Shown: positions 1 through 8,133, numbered from the stretch's first letter. The stretch is DNA of 64,000 nucleotides from Nocardioides furvisabuli (GCF_021083185.1 NZ_JAIGQB010000004.1:186001-250000); one strand, 5' to 3'. Notes: a model not told the origin generated them from the letters alone. Program-made: numbers and translations.

Positions 1-1163
1 TGGGCGAGCACGAAGTCCTTGCCGAGGTCGTAGACGTCGGAGCGCAGCACCAGCAGGTCGTCGGTCGTCTTGACCGGCACGAAGCGGTCGCGACCCACCT
101 CGATGGTCCGTGCCCCCTCGAAGACCTCGATCGCGGCACCCATCGCCGTCTCGATCTGGATCACCTTCGGGGTGCTGGGGTCGGCCGGATCGAGGTTCTT
201 CACGTTGCGGATCAGCGGCAGCCCCAGGATGCCGCCGCGCGCGTCGAGCGCCTCGGTCATCGCCCGGAGGTCGAACCACAGGTTGTTGGTGGAGGAGAAG
301 CGGTGGCGCCCGAGGTCGGCCAGCGCCTCCTTGTCGGCGTCCAGCGTCTGCGCCGACTCGCGCAGCACGATGCGCCCGTCCTGCTTGCGGCGGGCGAAGT
401 GCCCGCCCTTGCGGTCCGAGGGCGTACGCCGCACGGCCTCGATCGCGAACGGCGCCCCGCTCTCGGCGAACCAGCCGGCCACACGTGCGTCCGGCACGGC
501 TCCGAGGTTGTCGGAGTTGGAGACGAAGGCGTAGCGGTAGCCGGCGTCGAGCAGCTGCGCGAGCAGGCCGGTGCCGCGCAGCGCGGTGTAGATGTCGCCG
601 TGGCCCGGCGGGCACCACTCGAGGTCGGGCGCCTTGGGGTAGGCAGCCGGCATCAGGTCGGCCTCGAGGAGCTTGGGCTCCTTGTTCTGGAGGAACTCCA
701 GCGGCAGGCCCTCGACCGGGAGCTCGTCGTAGCGGGCAAGCGCCGCCATGGTGTCGGCCGAGGTGCGGAAGGAGTTCATGAACATCAGCGGCAGCGTCGC
801 GTCGTACTGCTGGCGCAGGTGCAGCACCTGGCGCGCGATGATGTCGAGGAAGCTCAGGCCGCGCCGCACGCACAGCAGCGACTTGGCGCGGTCCATGCCC
901 ATCGACGTGCCGAGCCCACCGTTGAGCTTGATGACCGCCGTCCTGCGGATCGCCTCCGCGGCCACGTCGTCAGCGACCTCGACGTCGTCGAGCGACTCCA
1001 TGTCGAGCGGCTCGATCGAGTCCTCGGCGATCATGCCGGTCTCACCGTGCTCGAGGAGACGGTAGTAGTGCGCGAACGTGTCGATCGCGACCTCGTCGAC
1101 GCCTGCGCTGCGCATCTTCTCGCGCGCCAGCTCCAGGCCGCGACCGTTGCCCTTGCTTGCCAT
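1..1163 (-). CDS. UTP--glucose-1-phosphate uridylyltransferase, UDPGP type, 3' end cut by window edge
   Basis: Makes UDP-glucose from UTP and glucose-1-phosphate in the cytoplasm, feeding glycan and trehalose synthesis. The frame opens at the ATG complementary to 1161-1163 and runs off the left edge, so about 387 codons are visible. The nucleotide-binding signature KLNGGLGTSMGMDRAKSLL starts near residue 80, followed by FLQNKEPKL, the WCPPGHGDIY motif and FVSNSDNLGA. These are typical of the eukaryote-like UDPGP family (about 450 residues), not the short GalU family. It is divergent from the formyl-THF cyclo-ligase gene, with only 22 bases between the starts. The C-terminal beta-helix portion is missing only because of the window edge. 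Family assignment is secure. Confidence 0.93.
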   Translation of the reverse strand, partial: MASKGNGRGLELAREKMRSAGVDEVAIDTFAHYYRLLEHGETGMIAEDSIEPLDMESLDDVEVADDVAAEAIRRTAVIKLNGGLGTSMGMDRAKSLLCVRRGLSFLDIIARQVLHLRQQYDATLPLMFMNSFRTSADTMAALARYDELPVEGLPLEFLQNKEPKLLEADLMPAAYPKAPDLEWCPPGHGDIYTALRGTGLLAQLLDAGYRYAFVSNSDNLGAVPDARVAGWFAESGAPFAIEAVRRTPSDRKGGHFARRKQDGRIVLRESAQTLDADKEALADLGRHRFSSTNNLWFDLRAMTEALDARGGILGLPLIRNVKNLDPADPSTPKVIQIETAMGAAIEVFEGARTIEVGRDRFVPVKTTDDLLVLRSDVYDLGKDFVLA

Positions 1164-1173
1164 GGTTCGATCG

Positions 1174-1179
1174 TAGGCT
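1174..1179 (+). promoter_or_regulatory. Putative -10 box (TAGGCT) for a leaderless transcript
   Basis: TAGGCT lies six bases before the GTG start at 1186, so transcription would start at or beside the start codon. There is no Shine-Dalgarno sequence. The same arrangement recurs before the genes at 4997, 9936 and 52005. This is a pattern call without a convincing -35 box. Confidence 0.35.
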
Positions 1180-1185
1180 GCTCAC

Positions 1186-1803
1186 GTGGACAGGCACGAC
1201 TGGGGCGACGCGACGATCGCCAAGGGCGCGCTGCGCGACCAGGTGCTGGCGGCCCGGCGACGCCGCCCGCTCGATGCCGGCGCGGAGCACGCGGCCGCCC
1301 TCGCGCAGGTCGCGCTGGGCTGGGACGCGGTGCGCTCGGCGGCCACGGTGGCGGCGTACGTGTCGGTCGGCAGCGAGCCCGGCACCGGCCTCCTGCTCGA
1401 CGCGCTCGTCGCCGCCGGCAAGCGGGTCATCGTGCCGGTGCTCCTGTCCGACCATGACCTGGACTGGGCGGCGTACGCCGGACCGGGCTCGCTCGGCGCG
1501 GCGACGCGCGGGCTCCTCGAGCCCACCGGGCCGCGGCTCGGCGTCGACGCGGTCCGCACCGCCGACGTCGTCCTCGTGCCCGGCCTCGCGGTCTCCCCCG
1601 ACGGCGACCGCCTCGGGCGCGGCGGCGGGTCGTACGACCGGGCGCTGGCGCGGGTGCCGGCCGGGACGCCCGTGGCCGTCGTGCTCCACGACGACGAGGT
1701 CGGGCTCGCCGTGCCGACCGACCCCCACGACGTGGCGGTGGGGTTCGCGTTGACGGGGGCGGGGGTCGTGGCCCTGTCTTCGGGATCCCCGGCCACCCGG
1801 TGA
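1186..1803 (+). CDS. 5-formyltetrahydrofolate cyclo-ligase
   Basis: ATP-dependent conversion of 5-formyl-THF to 5,10-methenyl-THF in folate one-carbon metabolism. The 205-residue product has the family layout: a basic N-terminus (KGALRDQVLAARRRR), a YVSVGSEPGT segment, and the C-terminal substrate/ATP signature VLVPGLAVSPDGDRLGRGGG followed by SYDRAL near residues 130-150. The GTG start at 1186 has no Shine-Dalgarno sequence and is probably leaderless. The last residues (SSGSPATR) are encoded by a palindromic repeat starting at 1782, so the original stop was probably a few codons earlier and the tail is not family sequence. The gene is divergent from the UDP-glucose pyrophosphorylase gene. 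Confidence 0.9.
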   Translation: MDRHDWGDATIAKGALRDQVLAARRRRPLDAGAEHAAALAQVALGWDAVRSAATVAAYVSVGSEPGTGLLLDALVAAGKRVIVPVLLSDHDLDWAAYAGPGSLGAATRGLLEPTGPRLGVDAVRTADVVLVPGLAVSPDGDRLGRGGGSYDRALARVPAGTPVAVVLHDDEVGLAVPTDPHDVAVGFALTGAGVVALSSGSPATR

Positions 1804-1869
1804 AACTGGAGCCTCACCCCCGAAACTTCGCACCGGAACCTCGAGATTCCCCGGGTAGCCGGGGATCCC
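1782..1869. repeat. Palindrome-bounded dispersed repeat (copy A)
   Basis: A perfect 12-base inverted repeat, GGGATCCCCGGC at 1782-1793 and GCCGGGGATCCC at 1858-1869, bounds an 88-base element that overlaps the end of the cyclo-ligase gene and fills the gap to the acylase gene. Its reverse complement aligns without gaps over about 60 bases with 58521-58585 (shared pieces include GAGGCTCCA and CCGGGG). A short core of the same type occurs at 53118-53143. No coding content beyond the gene tail. Confidence 0.75.
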
Positions 1870-1879
1870 TCAGAGGAGG

Positions 1880-4534
1880 TCAGCCGGCCGGCGTCAGCAC
1901 CAACCGGTCCTCGGCCGACGCATCGACGGCCTCACGGCTGTAGGCCCAGGGCAGGGTCTCACCGTCGACGTAGCGCTCGGTCTGGTCGGAGTAGTGCGAC
2001 GACGCCGGGTGGCCGGAGACGCCGGTGAGGTTGATCCAGCGCGAGTCGTCGAAGTCGGCGAGCGAGACGACCATGCGCATCGACGGCGCGGCGGTCACCT
2101 CGTAGCCCTCGGCGGCGTTCCACGACGTGGCGTCGACGATCGACGAGCCGCCGCCGACCTGCCAGCCGTCGCGGTTGAAGAGCCGCTCGACCGGCGCGAT
2201 GCCGGACTCGCCGAGTGTCGCGTGGCGCAGGTTCATCCGGTGGAGGCGACCCCACGACCACAGGCGCGGGTCGCGCGCCTGGCGTCGCGTCAGCTCGTCA
2301 CGCGCGGCGATCATCGCGGCCCGCAGGACGTCGTCGCGCGTCTCCACCTCGTCGTCGGTGCCGGCGTCGTCCCACCACGGCCCGGCGGGTTCGGTCAGCA
2401 TCTCGCCGACCACCGTGAACCAGCGGTCGCCGCCGTCGGGCCAGGTCCGCACGCGCAGCTCGTCGTGGAAGGTGAGCTCGAGCAGGTTGGCCCACACGAC
2501 GTTGAAGTACGCCGCCGCCGCGCTGTCGGCCGGCGACGAGCCGTCCCAGCCGCGCAGCAGCCGCTGGGCGTTGCGGTAGTAGGGGTTGGGCAGGTTCTCG
2601 ATGTCGAGCAGGTAGGGCACCAGGGTCTCGGCCATCGGGTTGGTCGAGTCGAGCTGGAGGTCCACCATCTCCTCCACCGAGAGCTCGCCCTCGTCCTCGA
2701 GCACCTCGCGGATCCGCGTCGAGCGGTAGCCGTGGTCCCAGTCGCGCGTCAGCAGGTAGGGGTAGCCCTCGTCGACGACCGCCTGGTTGGCGGCCACGAT
2801 GAAGCCCTCCTCGGGGTCCAGCACGCTCGGCAGCCCGTCGAAGGGGATGTAGTCACCGGTCCAGTCGTTGGCGCTGACCCACCCCTCGACCGGCATGGTG
2901 CCGTCGTTGCCCCCGCGACGGATCGGGACCCGGCCCGGCGCCTGGTAGCCGATGTGGCCCTCGCGGTCCGCGTACACCAGGTTCTGCGCGGGCACCGCGA
3001 AGTCGGCCGCGGCCGCGCGGAACTCGTCCCAGTCCGACGCGCGGTTGAGCGCGAGGATGGCGTCGGCGGTGGGCGCGGGGTCGAGGGCGGTCCACGCCAG
3101 CGCGACGGCGTACCCGCTGCCGCGCTCGCCGGGCTCGTCGGTCGGCGCGTTGGCGCCGACGGTGGCGAACTCCGTGGACACGTCGCTGATGAGCGGGCCG
3201 TGGACGGTCTCGCGCACCCGCAGCTCGACGTCGTCGGCGCCTCGGACCTCGATGGTCTCGGTGCGCACCCGCAGCGGCTCGGTGGCGCCGTCGCGGACGT
3301 AGAGGTCGTCGCCCTCGGTCTGCTCGAGGAAGAGGTCGGTGACGTCGGGCCCGAGGTTGGTGAAGCCCCACGCGATGTCGGCGTTGTGGCCGATGATCAC
3401 GCCGGGCACGCCGGAGAAGGTGAAGCCCGAGGTGTCGAGGGTGCAGTCGGGCGAGGCCTCGCGGCAGTGCAGGCCCATCTGCATCCAGATGCCGGGCTGG
3501 CTGATGCCCAGGTGCGGGTCGTTGGCCAGCAGTGGCTGGCCGGTGGCGCTGTGCTCGCCGTCGACGACCCACGAGTTGCTGCCGATGCCGCGCCCCCTGC
3601 CCACCAGCTCGGGCATCGCCGCGACCCGGTCCTGGACGCGCTCGAGCGCCTCGACCACGCCGCGGGGGTACGCCGGACGGCGCGGGTTGCGGGTCGCGTT
3701 GGCGGTGGCGTTCTGCTCGAAGACGCCGTCGACGACACCGCCGCCGGAGACGATGGGCGGGTGCGCCTCGGCGTCGTAGGCGGGCCACAGGTCGGCGACC
3801 TCGGCCTCGGTGTGGTCGAGGGAGAGGAGCACCCGGTCGACCTCGGCCTCCATGTTGCCGCGCAGGTCCCACGCCATCGCCTTGAGCCAGGCCAGCGAGT
3901 CGACCGGCTGCCACTGCTCGGGTGTGTAGTCGAGGCCGGTCAGGCCCAGGATGCTGTACTCCGCCGCCAGCTCGGAGGGCGAGCGGTCCTCGAGGTAGGC
4001 GTTCACCCCTTCGGCGTACGCCGTCAGCGCGGCGCGCGTCGCCGGCTCCAGCAGCGGCCACTCCTGCTCGGCGACCCGGCGCCAGCCCATGGTGCGGATG
4101 AAGCGGTCGGTCTCGAGGGTGTCCTCGCCGAAGATCTCCGAGAGCCGGCCGGCCGTGACGTGGCGGCGGAAGTCCATCTCGAAGAAGCGCTCCTGCGCGT
4201 GGACGAACCCCTGCGCGCGCATGAGGTCGTCGTCGGTGTCGGCGTAGACCTGGGCGATCCCGTGCGCGTCGCGCACCACCTCGACCGACGCCGACAGCCC
4301 GGGGACCTCGAGCTCGCCCTCGGTCTGCGGCAGCGGACGGCGTACGACGCCGACGACCGCCGCGGCCAGCACGAGCAGCACCAGGACCAGGCCGACCGCG
4401 GTCCAGGCCGTCCAGCGCACCGCCCGCGGCGCGCGCCGGAACGCCTGCCACCAGTGGGACCGGGGCCGGTCGGCGGACTGGTCGGCGGACGGGGGCGCAG
4501 GGGTGGGTGACGGGTCGCTCATCGCGCTGCCCAT
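1880..4534 (-). CDS. Penicillin acylase family (Ntn hydrolase), membrane-anchored
   Basis: Member of the penicillin amidase family, which hydrolyses amide bonds (beta-lactam side chains, acyl-homoserine lactones, other N-acyl amides). It is made as one chain that cleaves itself to expose an N-terminal serine. The 884-residue product has a single membrane anchor at about residues 41-64 after a proline-rich cytoplasmic tail, so the enzyme should face outside. The A-chain motif MRAQGFVHAQERFFEMD is near residue 105. The autocatalytic site GSNSW is near residue 320, with the serine as presumed nucleophile, followed by LLANDPHLG. Start codons at 4534 (used here) or 4522 are equally possible; neither has a clear ribosome site. 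The natural substrate cannot be told from sequence. Confidence 0.9.
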   Translation of the reverse strand: MGSAMSDPSPTPAPPSADQSADRPRSHWWQAFRRAPRAVRWTAWTAVGLVLVLLVLAAAVVGVVRRPLPQTEGELEVPGLSASVEVVRDAHGIAQVYADTDDDLMRAQGFVHAQERFFEMDFRRHVTAGRLSEIFGEDTLETDRFIRTMGWRRVAEQEWPLLEPATRAALTAYAEGVNAYLEDRSPSELAAEYSILGLTGLDYTPEQWQPVDSLAWLKAMAWDLRGNMEAEVDRVLLSLDHTEAEVADLWPAYDAEAHPPIVSGGGVVDGVFEQNATANATRNPRRPAYPRGVVEALERVQDRVAAMPELVGRGRGIGSNSWVVDGEHSATGQPLLANDPHLGISQPGIWMQMGLHCREASPDCTLDTSGFTFSGVPGVIIGHNADIAWGFTNLGPDVTDLFLEQTEGDDLYVRDGATEPLRVRTETIEVRGADDVELRVRETVHGPLISDVSTEFATVGANAPTDEPGERGSGYAVALAWTALDPAPTADAILALNRASDWDEFRAAAADFAVPAQNLVYADREGHIGYQAPGRVPIRRGGNDGTMPVEGWVSANDWTGDYIPFDGLPSVLDPEEGFIVAANQAVVDEGYPYLLTRDWDHGYRSTRIREVLEDEGELSVEEMVDLQLDSTNPMAETLVPYLLDIENLPNPYYRNAQRLLRGWDGSSPADSAAAAYFNVVWANLLELTFHDELRVRTWPDGGDRWFTVVGEMLTEPAGPWWDDAGTDDEVETRDDVLRAAMIAARDELTRRQARDPRLWSWGRLHRMNLRHATLGESGIAPVERLFNRDGWQVGGGSSIVDATSWNAAEGYEVTAAPSMRMVVSLADFDDSRWINLTGVSGHPASSHYSDQTERYVDGETLPWAYSREAVDASAEDRLVLTPAG

Positions 4535-4641
4535 TGTGCCGTACCATTGGCAGTCGAAGAGCCAGAGTGCCAGCGCGTCGCGCGGCCCCGGCCGATCGCC
4601 GTTCCAGCTCCACGAGGCCAGATTCCCTAGAGGATTGCCAC

Positions 4642-4944
4642 ATGCCCACCTATCAGTACGCCTGCACCGAGTGCGCGCACTCCTTCGAGCAGTTCCAGAG
4701 CTTCAGCGAGGACGCGCTGACCGTCTGCCCCGAGTGCGACGGCAAGCTGCGCAAGCTCTTCAACGCCGTCGGCGTGGTCTTCAAGGGCTCGGGGTTCTAC
4801 CGCACCGACAGCCGCAGCACCGCCTCGTCCTCGACGCCGGCGTCGACGACCTCCTCGCCCTCCGGCGCCGACTCCTCGGGCACCTCGTCGTCGACCGCGT
4901 CAGCGTCGTCGTCCTCCTCCTCGTCCTCGGCCTCCACGGACTGA
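4642..4944 (+). CDS. FmdB family zinc-ribbon protein
   Basis: Small cytoplasmic protein of the FmdB/CxxC-CxxC-SSSS family, of unknown precise role and sometimes treated as a regulator. The 100-residue product begins MPTYQYACTECAHSFE and has paired cysteines CxxC at residues 8-11 and CPEC near residue 29, which form a zinc ribbon, then KLFNAVGVVFKGSGFYRTD. The C-terminal 45 residues are a low-complexity Ser/Thr/Asp tail. The ATG at 4642 is chosen because the conserved domain starts there and AGAGGA lies about ten bases upstream; longer readings lack homology. It is divergent from the acylase gene and upstream of the SAF-domain and mscL genes, possibly co-transcribed. Confidence 0.93.
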   Translation: MPTYQYACTECAHSFEQFQSFSEDALTVCPECDGKLRKLFNAVGVVFKGSGFYRTDSRSTASSSTPASTTSSPSGADSSGTSSSTASASSSSSSSSASTD

Positions 4945-4984
4945 CCCCTGTGGAGAGGCCCAGCGGGCACCGCCCGCTCCGGCC

Positions 4985-4990
4985 TAGCGT
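4985..4990 (+). promoter_or_regulatory. Putative -10 box (TAGCGT) for the SAF-domain gene
   Basis: TAGCGT ends six bases before the ATG at 4997, the spacing expected for a leaderless mRNA. No Shine-Dalgarno sequence precedes the ATG. No -35 box was identified. Confidence 0.3.
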
Positions 4991-4996
4991 CGGGGG

Positions 4997-5632
4997 ATGC
5001 TCCCGGGACTCCCGCCGACCAGGCGTCGACTGCGCGCCGTACGCCACCAGCTGAGGCGTCGCCGCCGACTCCTCGCCGCCGCACTGACCGCCGTCGCGGT
5101 CCTCGGCGTGCTGCGTGCGCTCGCACCGCCCGAGCCCGACACCGTCGAGGTGCTGGTGGCTGCGCGCGACCTGACCTCGGGCACCCTGCTGGACCACGGC
5201 GACCTGGTCGCGCACGACTACCCGCAGGACCTCGCTCCGCCCGACGCTGCGACGACGGCACTGGGCCGCGTGCTGGCGGCTCCGGTCGGCCGGGGCGAGG
5301 TGCTCACCGACGCCCGTGTGGTCGGGCCGGGCCTGGCGCTGGCCGAGCCGGGTCGGACGATCCTGCCGGTGCGGCTGCCCGACGCCCAGATGGCGGCGCT
5401 GCTGCAACCGGGTGACGAGGTCGACCTGGTGGCCACCGACCCCGGGACCGGCCAGGCGTCCCTGGTCGCCGACCGGGTCACCGTGCTCGCGACGCCCACC
5501 CGCGCCACCGGAGATCCCGTGGGTGACGGCATCGACGGAGCGCTGGTCGTGGTGGCGACCACGCCTGAGGAGTCCGTGCAGATCACGTCCGCAGCACTTG
5601 CGCAGTACCTCACGGTCAGCTGGAGCCGCTAG
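4997..5632 (+). CDS. SAF-domain protein, CpaB/RcpC-like
   Basis: A 211-residue protein with an Arg-rich N-terminus, one membrane segment (about residues 27-43, LLAAALTAVAVLGVLRAL) and a SAF domain at about 50-115 (VEVLVAARDLTSGTLLDHGDL). An extracytoplasmic region related to CpaB/RcpC of Flp/tad pilus assembly follows (ILPVRLPDAQMAALLQPGDEVDL). In pilus systems such proteins act at the secretion channel, but no other tad genes are in this window, so a pilus role is not supported by context. It sits between the FmdB and mscL genes. Leaderless start likely. Domain call firm, function unknown. Confidence 0.8.
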   Translation: MLPGLPPTRRRLRAVRHQLRRRRRLLAAALTAVAVLGVLRALAPPEPDTVEVLVAARDLTSGTLLDHGDLVAHDYPQDLAPPDAATTALGRVLAAPVGRGEVLTDARVVGPGLALAEPGRTILPVRLPDAQMAALLQPGDEVDLVATDPGTGQASLVADRVTVLATPTRATGDPVGDGIDGALVVVATTPEESVQITSAALAQYLTVSWSR

Positions 5633-5687
5633 CGTTCGCTCATCTGATCCGGTCCTCTCGGGGACCCACGCACAGGGAGACTCAATC

Positions 5688-6059
5688 GTGAGTGGTTTCA
5701 AGAACTTCATCCTCCGCGGCAACCTCGTCGAGCTCGCCGTGGCCGTCATCATGGGAACGGCGTTCGCCGCCGTGGTCACCGCCTTCACCGGCATGCTGCT
5801 CTCGGCGATCAGCAAAGCGACGGGCGGCAAGGAGCCCAACTTCGACACCTTCGCCCCCGGCGACGTGCTCGTCGGCCCGTTCCTGACCGCGCTCATCGCC
5901 TTCCTGATCCTCGCGGCGGTCGTCTACTTCTTCGTGGTCGTGCCCTACACCAGGGCCAAGGACCGCTACTTCCCCGCCGAGGCCACCGGCACGCCCGCCG
6001 ACGTGGCGGTGCTGGAGGAGATCCGCGACCTGCTCAAGGCCCGCGGCGGCAACGTCTGA
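5688..6059 (+). CDS. mscL: Large-conductance mechanosensitive channel MscL
   Basis: Homopentameric inner-membrane channel that opens under membrane tension to release solutes during hypo-osmotic shock. The 123-residue product matches the family length. It starts MSGFKNFILRGNLVELAVAV, then the pore helix TM1 (about 14-45) and TM2 (about 66-92, LTALIAFLILAAVVYFFVVV). A charged C-terminal helix (VLEEIRDLLKARGG) assembles the cytoplasmic bundle. The GTG at 5688 is chosen because it begins the conserved N-terminal helix and is preceded by AGGGAGA. A strong hairpin terminator lies 24 bases after the stop. Confidence 0.97.
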   Translation: MSGFKNFILRGNLVELAVAVIMGTAFAAVVTAFTGMLLSAISKATGGKEPNFDTFAPGDVLVGPFLTALIAFLILAAVVYFFVVVPYTRAKDRYFPAEATGTPADVAVLEEIRDLLKARGGNV

Positions 6060-6082
6060 CCCGCACCACAGCACACGACCGG

Positions 6083-6111
6083 ACGGCCCGTCCCCACTGG
6101 GGGCGGGCCGT
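6083..6111. terminator. Hairpin terminator after mscL, possibly bidirectional
   Basis: The arms ACGGCCCG (6083-6090) and CGGGCCGT (6104-6111) are extended by TCCCC/GGGGG to a 12-13 pair stem with a three-base loop. There is no long U-tract, as usual in high-GC actinobacteria. It lies between the converging mscL gene and the small gene ending at 6128. Confidence 0.75.
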
Positions 6112-6127
6112 TCGTCGCGCTCGGGGG

Positions 6128-6319
6128 TCAGCCGTGGTGCGGCGGCACCTGGCTGCGGTACCAGTCGTCACCCTTGCCGGCGGTGTCCTCGCGGGCGTCG
6201 CGGTCGTCGCTGGTCTGTTCGGGTACGCCGTCGCCGAAGACCGCGGCCAGGCGGCGGCGGCGCTGCCAGTCCGGCTCCCGCTCCGGGGCGTGGCGGTCGG
6301 TCTCATCGGACTCGCTCAC
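6128..6319 (-). CDS. Small conserved acidic/basic protein, unknown function
   Basis: A 63-residue hydrophilic protein with a charged N-terminal half (QRRRRLAAVFGDGVPEQT) and a C-terminus ending DDWYRSQVPPHHG. The terminal tryptophan and PPHHG pattern recalls small actinobacterial proteins of unknown role; I know no assigned function. Its ATG overlaps the stop of the upstream LCP gene (ATGA at 6316-6319), so it is translationally coupled to a cell-wall gene. There is no signal peptide, membrane segment or cysteine. The overlap and the non-random C-terminus make it a real gene rather than a shadow. Confidence 0.7.
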   Translation of the reverse strand: MSESDETDRHAPEREPDWQRRRRLAAVFGDGVPEQTSDDRDAREDTAGKGDDWYRSQVPPHHG

Positions 6320-7572
6320 GCGCAGACTCCCGGGACGGGCTCCGGCTCCGTGGTCGCCGGGGCGGAGGGGGTCGCGGTCTCGCTGGGCGAAGCCGTCTCC
6401 GTCGGGGTGGCCGTCTCGGTCGGGGTCCCGGTCGGGGTCTGCGACGGCGAAGGCGTCTCGGTGGCGGCGGAGGACGTCTTGGGCGGCTCGGCGGAGACGG
6501 CGTTCCCGGACAGCAGGCGCGCCGGGATCTCCTTGTCCTCGTTGATGAGCTCCCAGATCTCGGTGGCCTGCTCGGTCCAGAAGACCCGCCCGCTGAACTC
6601 CGAGTCCGTGGGGTAGTACTCCGTCGGCAGCGTCACGAACTGCACCTTGTCGAGGCCGATGCTCTGCAGCTGCATGGCGATCTTGCCGATCCGGGTCACC
6701 GAGTCGAGCTCGGTGTCGGTCGTCAGGGACTTCGTGGCTGCGTCGAGGAAGCTGACCACCTTGTCGAGGCGCGTCAGGGTGCCGGCCGACTTCACCTCGC
6801 GCACGAGGGCGGCGATGAAGGTCTGCTGGCGACGGATGCGGGAGATGTCGTTGCGCTGGGCCAGCTCTCCGACCGAGCGGGCCCGGACGTAGTCGAGCGC
6901 CTCGTCACCCGTGAGCACCGAGGGGTCGCCCGCCGGGACGAAGATCCCGTGCTCGCGGTCGACCAGGTCCTCGGGCACGCAGACCGGCACGCCGCCGACG
7001 GCGTCGACCATCTCGCCGAAGCCGTTGAAGTCCACGACCACGAAGTGGTCGACGAAGATGTCGGTCTCCGTCTCGAGCTGGTCGACGGTGCACACCGGGC
7101 CGCCGACGGTGTAGGCGGCGTTCCACATCACCTCGGTCGCGGCAGCGGACTCGCCGTCGTTGCACTCGGGTCGGTCGACGATGGAGTCACGTGGGATGGA
7201 GACGGCGTACGCCCGCTCGCGGTCGGCGGAGAGGTGCACGAGGATGGTGGTGTCGGAACCGCCGCCACCGCCCTCACCGTCGATCGCGTTGCCCTCGCCC
7301 TCGCGGGTGTCCGACCCCATCACGAGGATGTTGAGCGGCTCGCCGTTGCCCTTGTAGACCTTCTCGGGGCGATCGCCACCGAGCGCGTCCAGCGAGACGG
7401 CCTCGATGTTGCCGTTGAGGTGGCGCACGAAGTAGATCGTGCCGAGACCGGTGATGAGCGCCAGGACCAGGGCGCTGACGAGGACGACGCGTCCGACGGT
7501 GTGCTTGCGAGCCACCTCGGCCCTGCGCTTGGGCGCGCCGACAGGAGCCTCCGGACGTGACTCATCCGACAC
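6316..7572 (-). CDS. LytR-CpsA-Psr (LCP) family cell-wall ligase/attenuator
   Basis: LCP proteins transfer lipid-linked glycopolymers (teichoic acids, arabinogalactan, capsule) onto peptidoglycan at the outer face of the membrane. The 418-residue product has a basic cytoplasmic N-terminus, one membrane helix at about 28-49, and the LCP domain from about 80 to 300. Diagnostic pieces are NILVMGSDTR, SDTTILVHLSADRERAYAVS with IPRDS, and the Arg-rich RNDISRIRRQQTFIAAL. The last 60 residues are a Thr/Pro/Ser-rich repeat tail (TPTETATPTETASPS), probably spanning the wall. The start is GTG at 7572. The small gene at 6128 overlaps its stop and is probably in the same transcript. Confidence 0.92.
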   Translation of the reverse strand: MSDESRPEAPVGAPKRRAEVARKHTVGRVVLVSALVLALITGLGTIYFVRHLNGNIEAVSLDALGGDRPEKVYKGNGEPLNILVMGSDTREGEGNAIDGEGGGGGSDTTILVHLSADRERAYAVSIPRDSIVDRPECNDGESAAATEVMWNAAYTVGGPVCTVDQLETETDIFVDHFVVVDFNGFGEMVDAVGGVPVCVPEDLVDREHGIFVPAGDPSVLTGDEALDYVRARSVGELAQRNDISRIRRQQTFIAALVREVKSAGTLTRLDKVVSFLDAATKSLTTDTELDSVTRIGKIAMQLQSIGLDKVQFVTLPTEYYPTDSEFSGRVFWTEQATEIWELINEDKEIPARLLSGNAVSAEPPKTSSAATETPSPSQTPTGTPTETATPTETASPSETATPSAPATTEPEPVPGVCA

Positions 7573-7663
7573 GGGGCTCCCCTTGTGGTTCGAGAAGATG
7601 GACTGACCGGGTCTGAACCTACTTCACCCCGGCAAGATTTCCCGCTCCCGCGAGCGAGCCGCG

Positions 7664-8071
7664 TCAGCCGTGACGCGCGCCGAGGAGGCCGATGAACTCG
7701 TCGGCCATCTCGAGCTGGCGGACCAGGCGCGCGCGACGCTCGGTGGCGTCCGTACGCACGTCGGCGATCCGCTGCTGCGCCGCGGCTCGGTCGCCCTCGT
7801 CGGCCTCCGGGTCCCCGAGGACCTCCAGGTCGGACATCACGGCCTTCATCTCGTCGAGGCTGAAACCGAGCGGCTTCATGCGCCGGATGACCAGGACCTT
7901 GTCGACGTCGGACTCGGTGTAGAGGCGGAACCCGCCGTCGGTGCGGCCCGACGGCTGGAGCAGGCCGACCTCCTCCCAGTGGCGCAGGCTGCGCAGCGAC
8001 AGCTCGGTGCGGGCCGCGACCTCGCCGATGTGCATGACGACGTCGGTCGTCTCGCCTGCCCCCTGGGCCAT
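7664..8071 (-). CDS. MerR family transcriptional regulator
   Basis: A 135-residue one-component regulator. The winged helix-turn-helix covers about residues 13-80 (MHIGEVAARTELSLRSLRHW, then EEVGLLQPSGRTDGGFRLYT), followed by the MKPLGFSLDEMKAVM segment and a C-terminal coiled coil (about 85-125). There is no cysteine triad, so metal sensing is unlikely and the effector is unknown. It is divergent from the SulP transporter gene. The shared 62-base gap carries a near-ideal MerR-type promoter and dyad (8095-8125), so it most likely controls that transporter and itself. GGAGA precedes the ATG at 8071. Confidence 0.92.
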   Translation of the reverse strand: MAQGAGETTDVVMHIGEVAARTELSLRSLRHWEEVGLLQPSGRTDGGFRLYTESDVDKVLVIRRMKPLGFSLDEMKAVMSDLEVLGDPEADEGDRAAAQQRIADVRTDATERRARLVRQLEMADEFIGLLGARHG

Positions 8072-8094
8072 CCCGGTCTCCTGTCGCTCGAGGA

Positions 8095-8125
8095 TTCGAA
8101 CCCTACCCTCACGTAAGGGTAGGTT
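8095..8125 (+). promoter_or_regulatory. MerR-type promoter and operator for the SulP gene
   Basis: A dyad with 8-base arms CCTACCCT (8102-8109) and AGGGTAGG (8116-8123) is separated by six bases. It sits between a possible -35 (TTCGAA, 8095-8100) and -10 (TAGGTT, 8120-8125). The spacer is 19 bases, the overlong spacing typical of promoters that MerR proteins activate by DNA distortion. The -10 lies eight bases before the GTG at 8134, so the transcript would be almost leaderless. Confidence 0.75.
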
Positions 8126-8133
8126 TTCCCCTC

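Noticed and set aside
1994..4510. 838-codon plus-strand open frame opposite the acylase gene
   Set aside because: The minus-strand frame has a membrane anchor and the GSNSW cleavage site; the plus frame is a codon-bias mirror.
4997..5632. SAF-domain gene as part of a tad pilus locus
   Set aside because: No CpaA, C, E, F or prepilin genes are in the window; only the domain similarity remains.
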